Shown piece after piece: positions 9,563-16,902 of a stretch of 40,702 bases of DNA. Source of the DNA: Candidatus Latescibacterota bacterium (lineage in GTDB: Bacteria; Latescibacterota; UBA2968; UBA8231); NCBI GenBank assembly GCA_007571365.1, contig RKRN01000058.1, positions 67,842 through 108,543 of the forward strand, in the 5' to 3' direction. Below the pieces are notes generated by a model that had not been told where the DNA came from, did no database searches, and saw only the letters and a program-made list of their open reading frames with translations. A program made the translations under genes and the position numbers. Every line of letters begins with the position of its first letter. Position 1 is the stretch's first letter.

Positions 9563-12244
9563 TTAGCCAATATAAACCCTAAAGAAGTATTCCAAGAAAC
9601 CGTCTTTGGGACGGGTCGAGCCGGTGAATTGCTGCGTCGTATGATAGGTGCCCAACAGGGTGGTCAGGTCGTAGCCGCGGTAATTGCTCTTGTTCTGGAA
9701 AAACGCCGTGTAGGTCAAGCGCGTGAATTCGCTCTCAGGACGGGCCGCATCGAGAAAACGCTCGCGCCAGAAGGGCAAGCCTTGGATGCCCGTTTTGAGC
9801 ACGGTCTTGGCCGTCAACCGATAATCCACGCGCAGAATGGGCATGAGCCAGCGGCTCTGGGTATCCGGGATTTGACGTTCGGGCGATTTGCGCCGCTGGT
9901 AGATATGCTTGAACTGGGGGAGAATGCTGAAGCGGCCCCGGTTTATGGTGTAGTCGATCTTGTTGACCATGGCAAAACGGGTCATCGCGCCCGGTTGGGC
10001 TGCCACGGGATCGGCTAAGATCGGTCCTTCTAGGTCAATGTGGGTAAAGGAGATGATATTGCGAATGTGCAATGCCGGCAGCGTCGTCAGGTCCCACTCA
10101 AAAAAGACTTGGTTGTTGAGGCTGTTCCTGTTTTCCAACCGGTCCGGGCTCAAGGTGGTATCGGAAGTGGGAATAAAGGTCGTGTTTTGAATGTCGTCTT
10201 GCGCCCGCTTAATGCGGTAACTAAGGCGCACATAGCCCCCATTTTTCCAGTTGCGTTGGTACTGGGTTTCCAAATAGCGGGTGTGGTTGCGCGTACCTAA
10301 GGTTGGCTGACGCACCCGGTATAGGCCGAGTCGCAGCTGAGTGCGATCGGTCGGTTGCAGCGAGACAAAACCATGTAAGCCGCGATGGTCCACTGGATAT
10401 AGGTAATCGGGTAGATTGTCGTTTTCGCGGAAATCGACTATGCCGTTGTTGTTGAAATCATCGCCGAAAACCAAGCTGGGTAGCTCGGCGTAATAGCCTA
10501 TAAAGGGCTGCGTAGCATCGGAACCTCGATCCAAGTCTAGGTTAAAATCGAGGATGCCGTCGCCATTAGGGTCAAAGCCGGGGTACACGCCGTGGCCTTG
10601 GCCGCTGGCACTCAAGTACGGAGCCAAAGGATCGTCGCGCTCTACCCGGTCGGGCCAATCGTCCAAGTCGTCGTTGTCCTCGACGAGTGAGAACGAATCG
10701 TAGAGTCGGCCGCCGACGGTGGGGCCTACCTTAGAAGAAAAAAACAAAGAGAAGTCGGTGGTGTAGTCGTGCGGCACATCGAATAACTCAAAACCTACCT
10801 CTGCCCGGTCGTATACAGGACGCAGCATGTTGACGTAATACATGGAACTTTCGCGCTTGTAGCGCTGGCCTTGGGCTGCGGGGACCTTAAAAAAGCTCGT
10901 GCTGCGGGCGAGCTCCCCCTGTAGTTGAAAGCCCATAAAGGTGGCTGAAAAATTAAAACCGAGTAGTGAGAGCCCGGTGGGAAAACCGTAGTTAAAGCGG
11001 ATTTGACGCAAGTTGCTGCGCTGGCCGGCTTGGCCGGTGGCGCGTGCCGCATTGTGCCAATCGTAATAAAAATCATCATCGCCCGGGGCCAGCAGCGGCA
11101 CTTGAACGGCCCCGACCACATCCACGCTGTAGTCATTGGCCACGACCGCCCTGAAATCGAGCCGACTCACCGTATCTGGCACGACATATTCATAGTAGAT
11201 GACGTCCGTGTCGCGGGCACTAAGGGGGGCGGCTTGCGTGGCCGGGGCTATGTCTTGGGTAATACCGGCCAGCAGCGACCGAAAAAAAGGCGTGTTGCTG
11301 GCATCGACCACGGCGTGTAGCCAGTCGCGGTTGCGGCGTAAATAGCCGATTTCGTGCGGTTGCAACAGAACTGTGCTGCTTAGATCGGTTGTCACCGGGA
11401 TGTGTTCGAGCAGATTATCGATCCGGCCTACCCGCACCGGCAGTACCGGGGCGTCGTTTGCAAACATCTCCAGTTGATGCACTTCGGCCCCCGAGCCTTG
11501 GTGCGGCGCATCGTCGCAAATAAAAACGAATACCTGGCGCAAGCCGTTCTGCATGACCTGAGGCACGGTGCCTCGCAAGCTATTGGTTTTGGCATTGGCT
11601 TCGGCGTCAAAGCGATGCACGTTGACATAGGTGGAGCCTATCTTGAGGATGTCGCCGATCTGACTCTCCCAGTGCCCGCCGAACAGGCTCGTACCAAAGA
11701 TCCGGCGTTGGGTTGCGTTCTGTTCGAGTGCCCCCAAACCCGACGCGAGCACCGGATCGGTAAGATGCGTACCAATAATGCTGAAACGGCTCTTGCGCGA
11801 AGAGCCATCCCAGCGAATGCCGCTGTAGCTAGGTAGATTCAAGGTCATCGGGGTGAAGAATGTGCGGATGTGGTCCCCAATTATTAGGCGAGTGGACCAA
11901 GCCCCGAAGCCTTCGTTGGCGATAATCAGCTTTTGGAAGAAGCGATCGTAGCGCGCATTGCGGGATTCAAAACTGCCCCTAATCCCGGGGGCATCCCGGC
12001 GAATTTCGCTGTACTCAACCACATCGACACCGTCAATGAGTAGGTCGCCAAACAGGTCGAAGCGGCGATTTTCATCTTCTAGGTCGTAGTCGCGATAGCC
12101 CGATGCACCGTAGTTTTCAAATAACTCGTTGGCCCACAAACGCCGGTAGTCCCGCGATAAAAATTGGGCCTCGACTAGGTTGGTGCCAACCGCTAGCAGC
12201 AGGCAAAACGCGCTAAGAGCATGGCTTAGAGTCGGGTGCATCAT
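9563..12244 (-). CDS. Predicted outer-membrane protein with calcium-loop region (paralogue 1 of 3)
   Basis: This 893 aa protein has a signal peptide (LSHALSAFCLLLAVGTNLVEAQ) and is the first of the tandem set in transcription order. Shared blocks include ENYGASGYRDYDLED, FTPMTLNLPSYSGIRWD, a 'CDDAPHQGSGAEV' block, GFQLQGELARSTSFF, an acidic VEDNDDLDDWPDRV stretch, and calcium-type loops at about residues 548-617 (GFDPNGDGILD, DDFNNNGIVDFREND). The end is barrel-like with QNKSNYRGYDLTT, matching the NNSxYxGY motif of the other two. It is the most diverged copy: the acidic and loop blocks are preserved while the intervening strands vary. Two ATG codons are adjacent at the start (MM), so the exact start is uncertain by one codon. 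The family is unknown to me. Confidence 0.75.
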   Translation of the reverse strand: MMHPTLSHALSAFCLLLAVGTNLVEAQFLSRDYRRLWANELFENYGASGYRDYDLEDENRRFDLFGDLLIDGVDVVEYSEIRRDAPGIRGSFESRNARYDRFFQKLIIANEGFGAWSTRLIIGDHIRTFFTPMTLNLPSYSGIRWDGSSRKSRFSIIGTHLTDPVLASGLGALEQNATQRRIFGTSLFGGHWESQIGDILKIGSTYVNVHRFDAEANAKTNSLRGTVPQVMQNGLRQVFVFICDDAPHQGSGAEVHQLEMFANDAPVLPVRVGRIDNLLEHIPVTTDLSSTVLLQPHEIGYLRRNRDWLHAVVDASNTPFFRSLLAGITQDIAPATQAAPLSARDTDVIYYEYVVPDTVSRLDFRAVVANDYSVDVVGAVQVPLLAPGDDDFYYDWHNAARATGQAGQRSNLRQIRFNYGFPTGLSLLGFNFSATFMGFQLQGELARSTSFFKVPAAQGQRYKRESSMYYVNMLRPVYDRAEVGFELFDVPHDYTTDFSLFFSSKVGPTVGGRLYDSFSLVEDNDDLDDWPDRVERDDPLAPYLSASGQGHGVYPGFDPNGDGILDFNLDLDRGSDATQPFIGYYAELPSLVFGDDFNNNGIVDFRENDNLPDYLYPVDHRGLHGFVSLQPTDRTQLRLGLYRVRQPTLGTRNHTRYLETQYQRNWKNGGYVRLSYRIKRAQDDIQNTTFIPTSDTTLSPDRLENRNSLNNQVFFEWDLTTLPALHIRNIISFTHIDLEGPILADPVAAQPGAMTRFAMVNKIDYTINRGRFSILPQFKHIYQRRKSPERQIPDTQSRWLMPILRVDYRLTAKTVLKTGIQGLPFWRERFLDAARPESEFTRLTYTAFFQNKSNYRGYDLTTLLGTYHTTQQFTGSTRPKDGFLEYFFRVYIG

Positions 12245-12307
12245 AACGTGAATTACAGTAGCCCAATGCTCAATTCTCGTGCGGGAAACTAGCTCGGGTG
12301 AACAGCT

Positions 12308-14449
12308 TCAGTAAGCCAGCCTGACAACGCCCGTTCCCACTTTTTTGTCGGGTTTCAGATGCACGACAACGCGAAACAAGTATAAGCCGGGTGGCAGTAC
12401 TGCGCCGTCATCGCCGCGTCCGTCCCAGCGACCGGGCAAATTCGCGTTGCGGCCACGGCTAGGCGCGTAGTTTCCAGCATTGAGGGTACGTGCCGGGAGT
12501 GTACGGACTAGGTGGCCGCTCAGATCGTAAACTTCAAAGTGGACTTGGGCGTCGTGTACTCGCCCCAAAACAAAACCCAAAACGGCTTCGTCGTTGATGG
12601 CGTCGCCATTAGGCGTGAAGGTTGCCGGATGGGCTTTCACCGCGTCGAGGATCGCTAGGTCGAAATCGGTTGCCGACGCGGTGATGGAATACGCCAATCC
12701 AGTATTTGGATCGGTGCCCTCGCGCTCCTGGACCCGCAGCGAGGAAACCGCAGTGGGCGGAAAAAGCAACCCTTGGAAGGCGTGGCTGGCCGCTAGCAGC
12801 CGGGTAGTAAAGGGTATCACCAATTCCGTAGTGCTGGTTTCAGCGGTGATAGGCGGGTCAAAAACCAACACTAGGGAATCATTGCTGGCCACCACAGCGG
12901 CAATGCCAGCATCCCCTAGGCCTTGGATAGCGGCCTGGTCTAGCTGGGCCGGCCACGGAGTCGTAATCGCCAAGCGTCCAATCCCGGTATCATCCGTCCC
13001 GATGTCCAGCTCGAGCGTATACGTAAAAAGCGTATCCACGCCCATTGAAGCCCGTAGAGGCAAAATTGAGGCCGCGGCCCGAGTGGCCGGGATGGGACCG
13101 CTGTCGTAAAAGACCACGAGGCTGTCTAACACGGGGCCCGCGGTCAGGGCTTGGGTCGCAAGGCGGGATTCAAATTGTAGGAAACGGTGCGGCTCGGGAA
13201 CATCCAGCAGTCTGTCTCGGTCTGGCGACCAGTCCGACCATGCACTCCAGATTTGGCCATCGTCGCCGCTGCGAAAGCGCAGACTCATTTCCGCGTTGGT
13301 TGGCACTTGGCCGAACCATTGGACCCGTTCAAAGTTCTTCAGATCATCGGTGCCCAGATTCAGCGGCGGAGACCGGTAGGTCCCCTGCTGGTCCAACCCC
13401 TGAACGTAGATCTCCAACTCGCCCACCCGCGGCGCAGCATTGCGATTGGAGAACTCGGTGATAGTCAGGCGCACGTGGCGGGCGGGAATGGGCGCAAAGA
13501 CCACTTCGCTCTCCTGAAACGTGGCAATCTGATTTTGCGCTCCGACTTCGAGGAATTCGACCCCGTCCTTGCTCACTAAAATGCTGTACCCGCGCAGCGA
13601 GAGATCTTCGTAGCTAGTTTTACTCGAAGGGGGCTGGGTGATTACCCGCACTCGTTCAATGAAAAACTGGCGGCCCAAATCGGTTTCAACGCTTTGTAAA
13701 AGCGCACCGGCTCCCTTGCGAAAATTCACCGAAGTGCTGAGGTTGCCGTCCACCATGTTGGGCTCGGTGGATAGCGTATTGAAGGCCATGTTCTGGCCGG
13801 CCAAATCGCGCAGTTGCAATCCGCCTTGATGGCCGGCCAAGCCACCGGCAAACCCGGCCATGCTCCCATTCCTAGTCAGGTCCAAATCCGCAAATTCGGC
13901 ATAGACACCCGGATCGAGATTGCCGGCCTGAACGGGCTGCCAGCGCACGGCTGCGCCGTTTTCTTCGTAATCCCCTAAATCTCTCTGGCGGAGGGTCATC
14001 CAATCCGCATCTTCCTCGGCCGAAAGTGGGACGCCAGTCCAGAACCAAGGGTTGACCCGCTCGGTGGGCGAACTGACAAAACGCTCTTCCCCGCCATCCA
14101 ATACACAAAACAGGCCGTACGGACTCTGCTGCCCATCGTGTTGGACGATTACGGCTACGTGATTCACCCGGCGCTTAAAGGAGACTTCGTAGGATTGGGC
14201 CGCCTCAGGCCCCTGATCGCTGCCTATCAGATCGCCGTTGAGATAGAGGGTATAGCGGCCCCCGGCGGCAATCTGGATTTGGCCGTCCGTCTTGCTGGCA
14301 AATTGAAAAAAGCCGAGATAATACGTGGTGGTGGGCCAGCTAGAGATCGTGGTTTGCGAGAGTTGTTGGGCGGAAAGGCTACTGCTGCATAGCAGTAGCA
14401 CCAAGGCCATCAGGCCCGCTAGCCGGCGAAAGAGTAGGTCAGTTCGCAC
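12308..14449 (-). CDS. Secreted discoidin-like / FlgD-Ig domain protein
   Basis: This 713 aa protein starts with GTG at 14449 behind a GGT-rich site and has a good signal peptide (LMALVLLLCSSSLSAQQ). The first 120 residues resemble a beta-sandwich ligand-binding fold (YTLYLNGDLIGSDQGPE). About residues 225-350 look like an F5/8 type C (discoidin) domain, with NMVDGNLSTSVNF and IERVRVITQPP, ending VGELEIYVQG. A WSAWSDW module follows at about residues 385-450. The C-terminal 110 residues are a FlgD-Ig type domain with the FTPNGDAINDE opening, VYDLSGHLVRTL, WDGRGDDG and LPPGLYLFRV. Such domains end many FCB surface proteins and are often linked to export or anchoring. The gene precedes the three large paralogues and probably belongs to the same transcript. 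Discoidin domains commonly bind carbohydrate; the ligand here is unknown. Confidence 0.8.
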   Translation of the reverse strand: MRTDLLFRRLAGLMALVLLLCSSSLSAQQLSQTTISSWPTTTYYLGFFQFASKTDGQIQIAAGGRYTLYLNGDLIGSDQGPEAAQSYEVSFKRRVNHVAVIVQHDGQQSPYGLFCVLDGGEERFVSSPTERVNPWFWTGVPLSAEEDADWMTLRQRDLGDYEENGAAVRWQPVQAGNLDPGVYAEFADLDLTRNGSMAGFAGGLAGHQGGLQLRDLAGQNMAFNTLSTEPNMVDGNLSTSVNFRKGAGALLQSVETDLGRQFFIERVRVITQPPSSKTSYEDLSLRGYSILVSKDGVEFLEVGAQNQIATFQESEVVFAPIPARHVRLTITEFSNRNAAPRVGELEIYVQGLDQQGTYRSPPLNLGTDDLKNFERVQWFGQVPTNAEMSLRFRSGDDGQIWSAWSDWSPDRDRLLDVPEPHRFLQFESRLATQALTAGPVLDSLVVFYDSGPIPATRAAASILPLRASMGVDTLFTYTLELDIGTDDTGIGRLAITTPWPAQLDQAAIQGLGDAGIAAVVASNDSLVLVFDPPITAETSTTELVIPFTTRLLAASHAFQGLLFPPTAVSSLRVQEREGTDPNTGLAYSITASATDFDLAILDAVKAHPATFTPNGDAINDEAVLGFVLGRVHDAQVHFEVYDLSGHLVRTLPARTLNAGNYAPSRGRNANLPGRWDGRGDDGAVLPPGLYLFRVVVHLKPDKKVGTGVVRLAY

Positions 14450-14468
14450 CGTTGTTTACCTAGATGAG

Positions 14469-14504
14469 GTACGTGCTACCGGCGCACCAGCCGGCAGCAC
14501 GTAC
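14469..14504 (-). terminator. Strong intergenic hairpin (terminator or attenuator candidate)
   Basis: A near-perfect inverted repeat sits in the 68-nt gap between two minus-strand genes, 13 nt after the stop of the upstream one. The arms GTACGTGCT and AGCACGTAC pair over 9 bp. After one A/C mismatch, CCGGC pairs with GCCGG, and the loop is 6 nt. No T-run follows on the minus strand, so it is not a classic intrinsic terminator. It may lower read-through into the downstream envelope genes or stabilise the upstream mRNA. Confidence 0.6.
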
Positions 14505-14517
14505 GGAACTAGTCCCT

Positions 14518-16419
14518 TTATTTGAGGAACGTGACCTTTTTACTCAACTGCAGATTGGGTGCTTCAATCCGGTAGAGGTACACTCCAGTGGATACTTCTG
14601 CACCGCTGTCATCTCGGCCATCCCAGGTGACAGAAAACGTCCCCGGCCCCATAGCTTGATCGACCAACACGCGCACCAACTGGCCAGTCTGGTTGTAAAC
14701 CTTGATCTGAACGGGTGCTTGCCAAGGCAGGTCAAAGCGAATCGTGGTCTCCGGGTTGAAGGGATTGGGATAGGCGTCGCCGAGAGCAGGCTTGTCGGGC
14801 GTAGCGGCTCCTTCTACCGCTGCGATCGCCGTGGCGGTTGAACCCAAAAGCACCTGCTTCTGGTCGTAGGGGAACTGGGCTACCGGATGGGTGGGCGGCA
14901 CAACGCCGACATCTTCGGACACCCATTCGTTGGAAGGCAGGGCATCGCCGAAGCCGCCGATAGTCATGTATACGCCGTCCCAGTCGCTGCCCTCGTCGAC
15001 CACGGCTACATGCTGCGACCAAGTCAACGGTGCCTGCTTGGGCTCGAACTTGAACAGGCCGGAACCGTCTTCGCCTAGCATGGCACCAAAACTAGTATTG
15101 TCCAAGCCGTTTTCACAGACCGAAACCCAGCCCCACTTATTGGCGAAAATCGAGTACTTGAAGTTGGGTGCTTCGGTGTGGCCATAAAGCAGGTCGCCAA
15201 ACGTGCCGTCTTCGGTGTTGAAAGCGCGAGTATCGCCAAAGCCGTCGCCGTTGCGGTTCATCCACATTAGATCACCATCGTAGCTGTGGCGCACAATGCA
15301 CGAGGTGTGGTGGGAGGTGGTGGTGATGCCTTCGGGCGGCGGCTCGCCATTGTAAAAGGCTGCCGTCTCCATAGGCCCACCGACGCGGTCGGAGCCTGCA
15401 TTGTCGTAGATAAACAGGTCGGTTACATCCCAAGTGTCTAGCTTGGCCCCGGTCTCGACGTCGTAGGAGACAATCTGGGCTACCGTGCCGGTCACACCAG
15501 CAGTCACGTAAGCGACGGTCTTGTCGGGGTTGGTAATGAGGGTGCGCTGCCCTGGGCTACCGGGCAGTTCCTCAATGTTGATAATGCCTTCTTCGGCGCC
15601 ATGGTCAATGCCCCAATCCTCCATTGGAGCTAGGCGATTGGAACCCCAATCTGCGGTCCAGCGCATGAGGCGATTGGATTGGCCGATACCGATGAACTCG
15701 GTCATATCGCTGTTGAGCGGCACACCCGATAGCGGCGTACCACCGCCCGCATCCGTGATGGCCGTTTGATCGATCAGATCGAATCCCTCGAAGTTTTCGA
15801 TCCAGTCGTTGTTCATATTGTTGTTGCGGGTATGGTCGAAGAGGCGGTTGTTGCTCGTGTCGATGATGAAGCGACCTGGAGTCCCCAGCTTGCGGAAGAC
15901 GGCACCCGCTACCAGATGCGGCGCGGCTTCGTCGTCAAAGGCGGCCAAGAACAGCTTGTAGCTGCCGGCGGGCACCACATTGCCGTCGTTGTCGTGGCCG
16001 TTCCAAACAATGGCGTTGTCGCCTTCTTCAAAGCGCTGGCCGTTGGACTTGAATACCAAGGAATTGACCCCTTCGTACACGTGCCAACCCGGATCTGGAT
16101 GCTCGGGATCGTTATAGGGTCCTGGCCCTTCGCCCGTGATGGTCAAGGGGGCATTCTCATCAGCGTGGTAGATGACCAGCCAGACCCTAGCGCCGCTACC
16201 CGAAAGGGTAAAAGGGATTTCCAAGTCCGACCCATCAAAAGCATAGCTGGATACATCCGCTAAGCCTTCAATTTCCAAGACCGTAGGACTGCCGCCACTG
16301 GTCATGTCGGACAGGCTGGTAACATCGGGGTTACCAGCATGGACGAACTGGGCACTGGCCGTGCCTGCTGTAAACAGCAGGGATGCCGTGCCTATGATAA
16401 TACTTCTCAAGCATCTCAT
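14518..16419 (-). CDS. Secreted beta-propeller-like protein with C-terminal FlgD-Ig/sorting tag
   Basis: The start chosen is ATG 16419, giving 633 aa. It has GGAGG 8 nt upstream and opens a clean signal peptide (MRCLRSIIIGTASLLFTAG, cleavage near ASAQF). The longer open frame runs into repeat DNA and is rejected. About residues 30-150 hold a first FlgD-like block (NAIVWNGHDNDGNVVPAGSY). The middle, with strings such as RFIIDTSNNRLFDH and TVAYVTAGVTG, looks like propeller-type repeats. The C-terminus carries YPNPFNPETTIRFDLP followed by VKVYN-like strands, WDGRDDSGAEVSTGVYLYRI and KKVTFLK. That is the classic FCB surface-protein tag, here most like those of Latescibacteria/Poribacteria-type genomes. 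It is the first gene of the envelope block and likely abundant, given its own spacer, strong ribosome site and hairpin. Substrate or ligand is unknown. Confidence 0.8.
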   Translation of the reverse strand: MRCLRSIIIGTASLLFTAGTASAQFVHAGNPDVTSLSDMTSGGSPTVLEIEGLADVSSYAFDGSDLEIPFTLSGSGARVWLVIYHADENAPLTITGEGPGPYNDPEHPDPGWHVYEGVNSLVFKSNGQRFEEGDNAIVWNGHDNDGNVVPAGSYKLFLAAFDDEAAPHLVAGAVFRKLGTPGRFIIDTSNNRLFDHTRNNNMNNDWIENFEGFDLIDQTAITDAGGGTPLSGVPLNSDMTEFIGIGQSNRLMRWTADWGSNRLAPMEDWGIDHGAEEGIINIEELPGSPGQRTLITNPDKTVAYVTAGVTGTVAQIVSYDVETGAKLDTWDVTDLFIYDNAGSDRVGGPMETAAFYNGEPPPEGITTTSHHTSCIVRHSYDGDLMWMNRNGDGFGDTRAFNTEDGTFGDLLYGHTEAPNFKYSIFANKWGWVSVCENGLDNTSFGAMLGEDGSGLFKFEPKQAPLTWSQHVAVVDEGSDWDGVYMTIGGFGDALPSNEWVSEDVGVVPPTHPVAQFPYDQKQVLLGSTATAIAAVEGAATPDKPALGDAYPNPFNPETTIRFDLPWQAPVQIKVYNQTGQLVRVLVDQAMGPGTFSVTWDGRDDSGAEVSTGVYLYRIEAPNLQLSKKVTFLK

Positions 16420-16902
16420 TGTTTTTCCTCCGTTCAATAAGATAGATAAAGCGCGAGCGTGATTTTTCTGATTTTCTAAGTACCTGACGTTACGCACTCT
16501 TAATCTGGGTCTGACGCTTCCGGCCCCCTCGGTCGTCCTTCCCGCAAAAGCGGAAATCCAGTCGGCACCAGGGCCGCAAACGGGCCTTGCTGAACAGGCA
16601 TGACAAAAACTGTGCAACATCAGTAAGTACGTTTAGAGAGCAAAGTTCAATGCTGTCTGTCGCCTCCTTTCTTAAAACTGGATTAATCCTAAGAAGCGAT
16701 CTTAACATCCGCTTGTCGTTGCTCGTGCCTTGGGTCGGGAGCACACGGTAGCGTTCTGGCGCGGCATGGCATCTTGGCCGCTGCGCAATAGGGGCCATTG
16801 CGAGTTTTAAAGACAGCTTCTAAGTAGTTGGGGCTGTATGATAAGTTGATTTTTTGGGCTGAGCAATAACTTTTTGCGAGCCTGTCCGCGGCGGCGTTGC
16901 GG
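16420..16902. other. Intergenic spacer of 483 bp
   Basis: No convincing gene was found. The part next to 16419 on the minus strand is AT-richer and carries the ribosome binding site and presumably the promoter of the propeller gene; TTATCT/TATCTT -10-like boxes lie near 16440-16450, but no good -35 was identified. Positions 16484-16560 hold an interspersed repeat also found near 31206. The rest is low in recognisable signal. Confidence 0.6.
16484..16560. repeat. Interspersed repeat, copy A
   Basis: The segment starts with CTGACGTTACGC and, 50 nt later, has CGTCCTTCCCGC. At 31206-31266 the same two 12-mers (first with one change) occur 49 nt apart, with a matching GGCCCCC between. Translated, the strand gives 'DWISAFAGRT'-like peptides. 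That is the typical signature of short non-coding repeat families spread through bacterial genomes and mis-called as protein. Confidence 0.6.

Noticed and set aside
16420..16620. 67-codon N-terminal extension of the propeller protein
   Set aside because: It reads through the interspersed repeat (DWISAFAGRT-type peptide). A signal peptide with a strong ribosome site begins at 16419.
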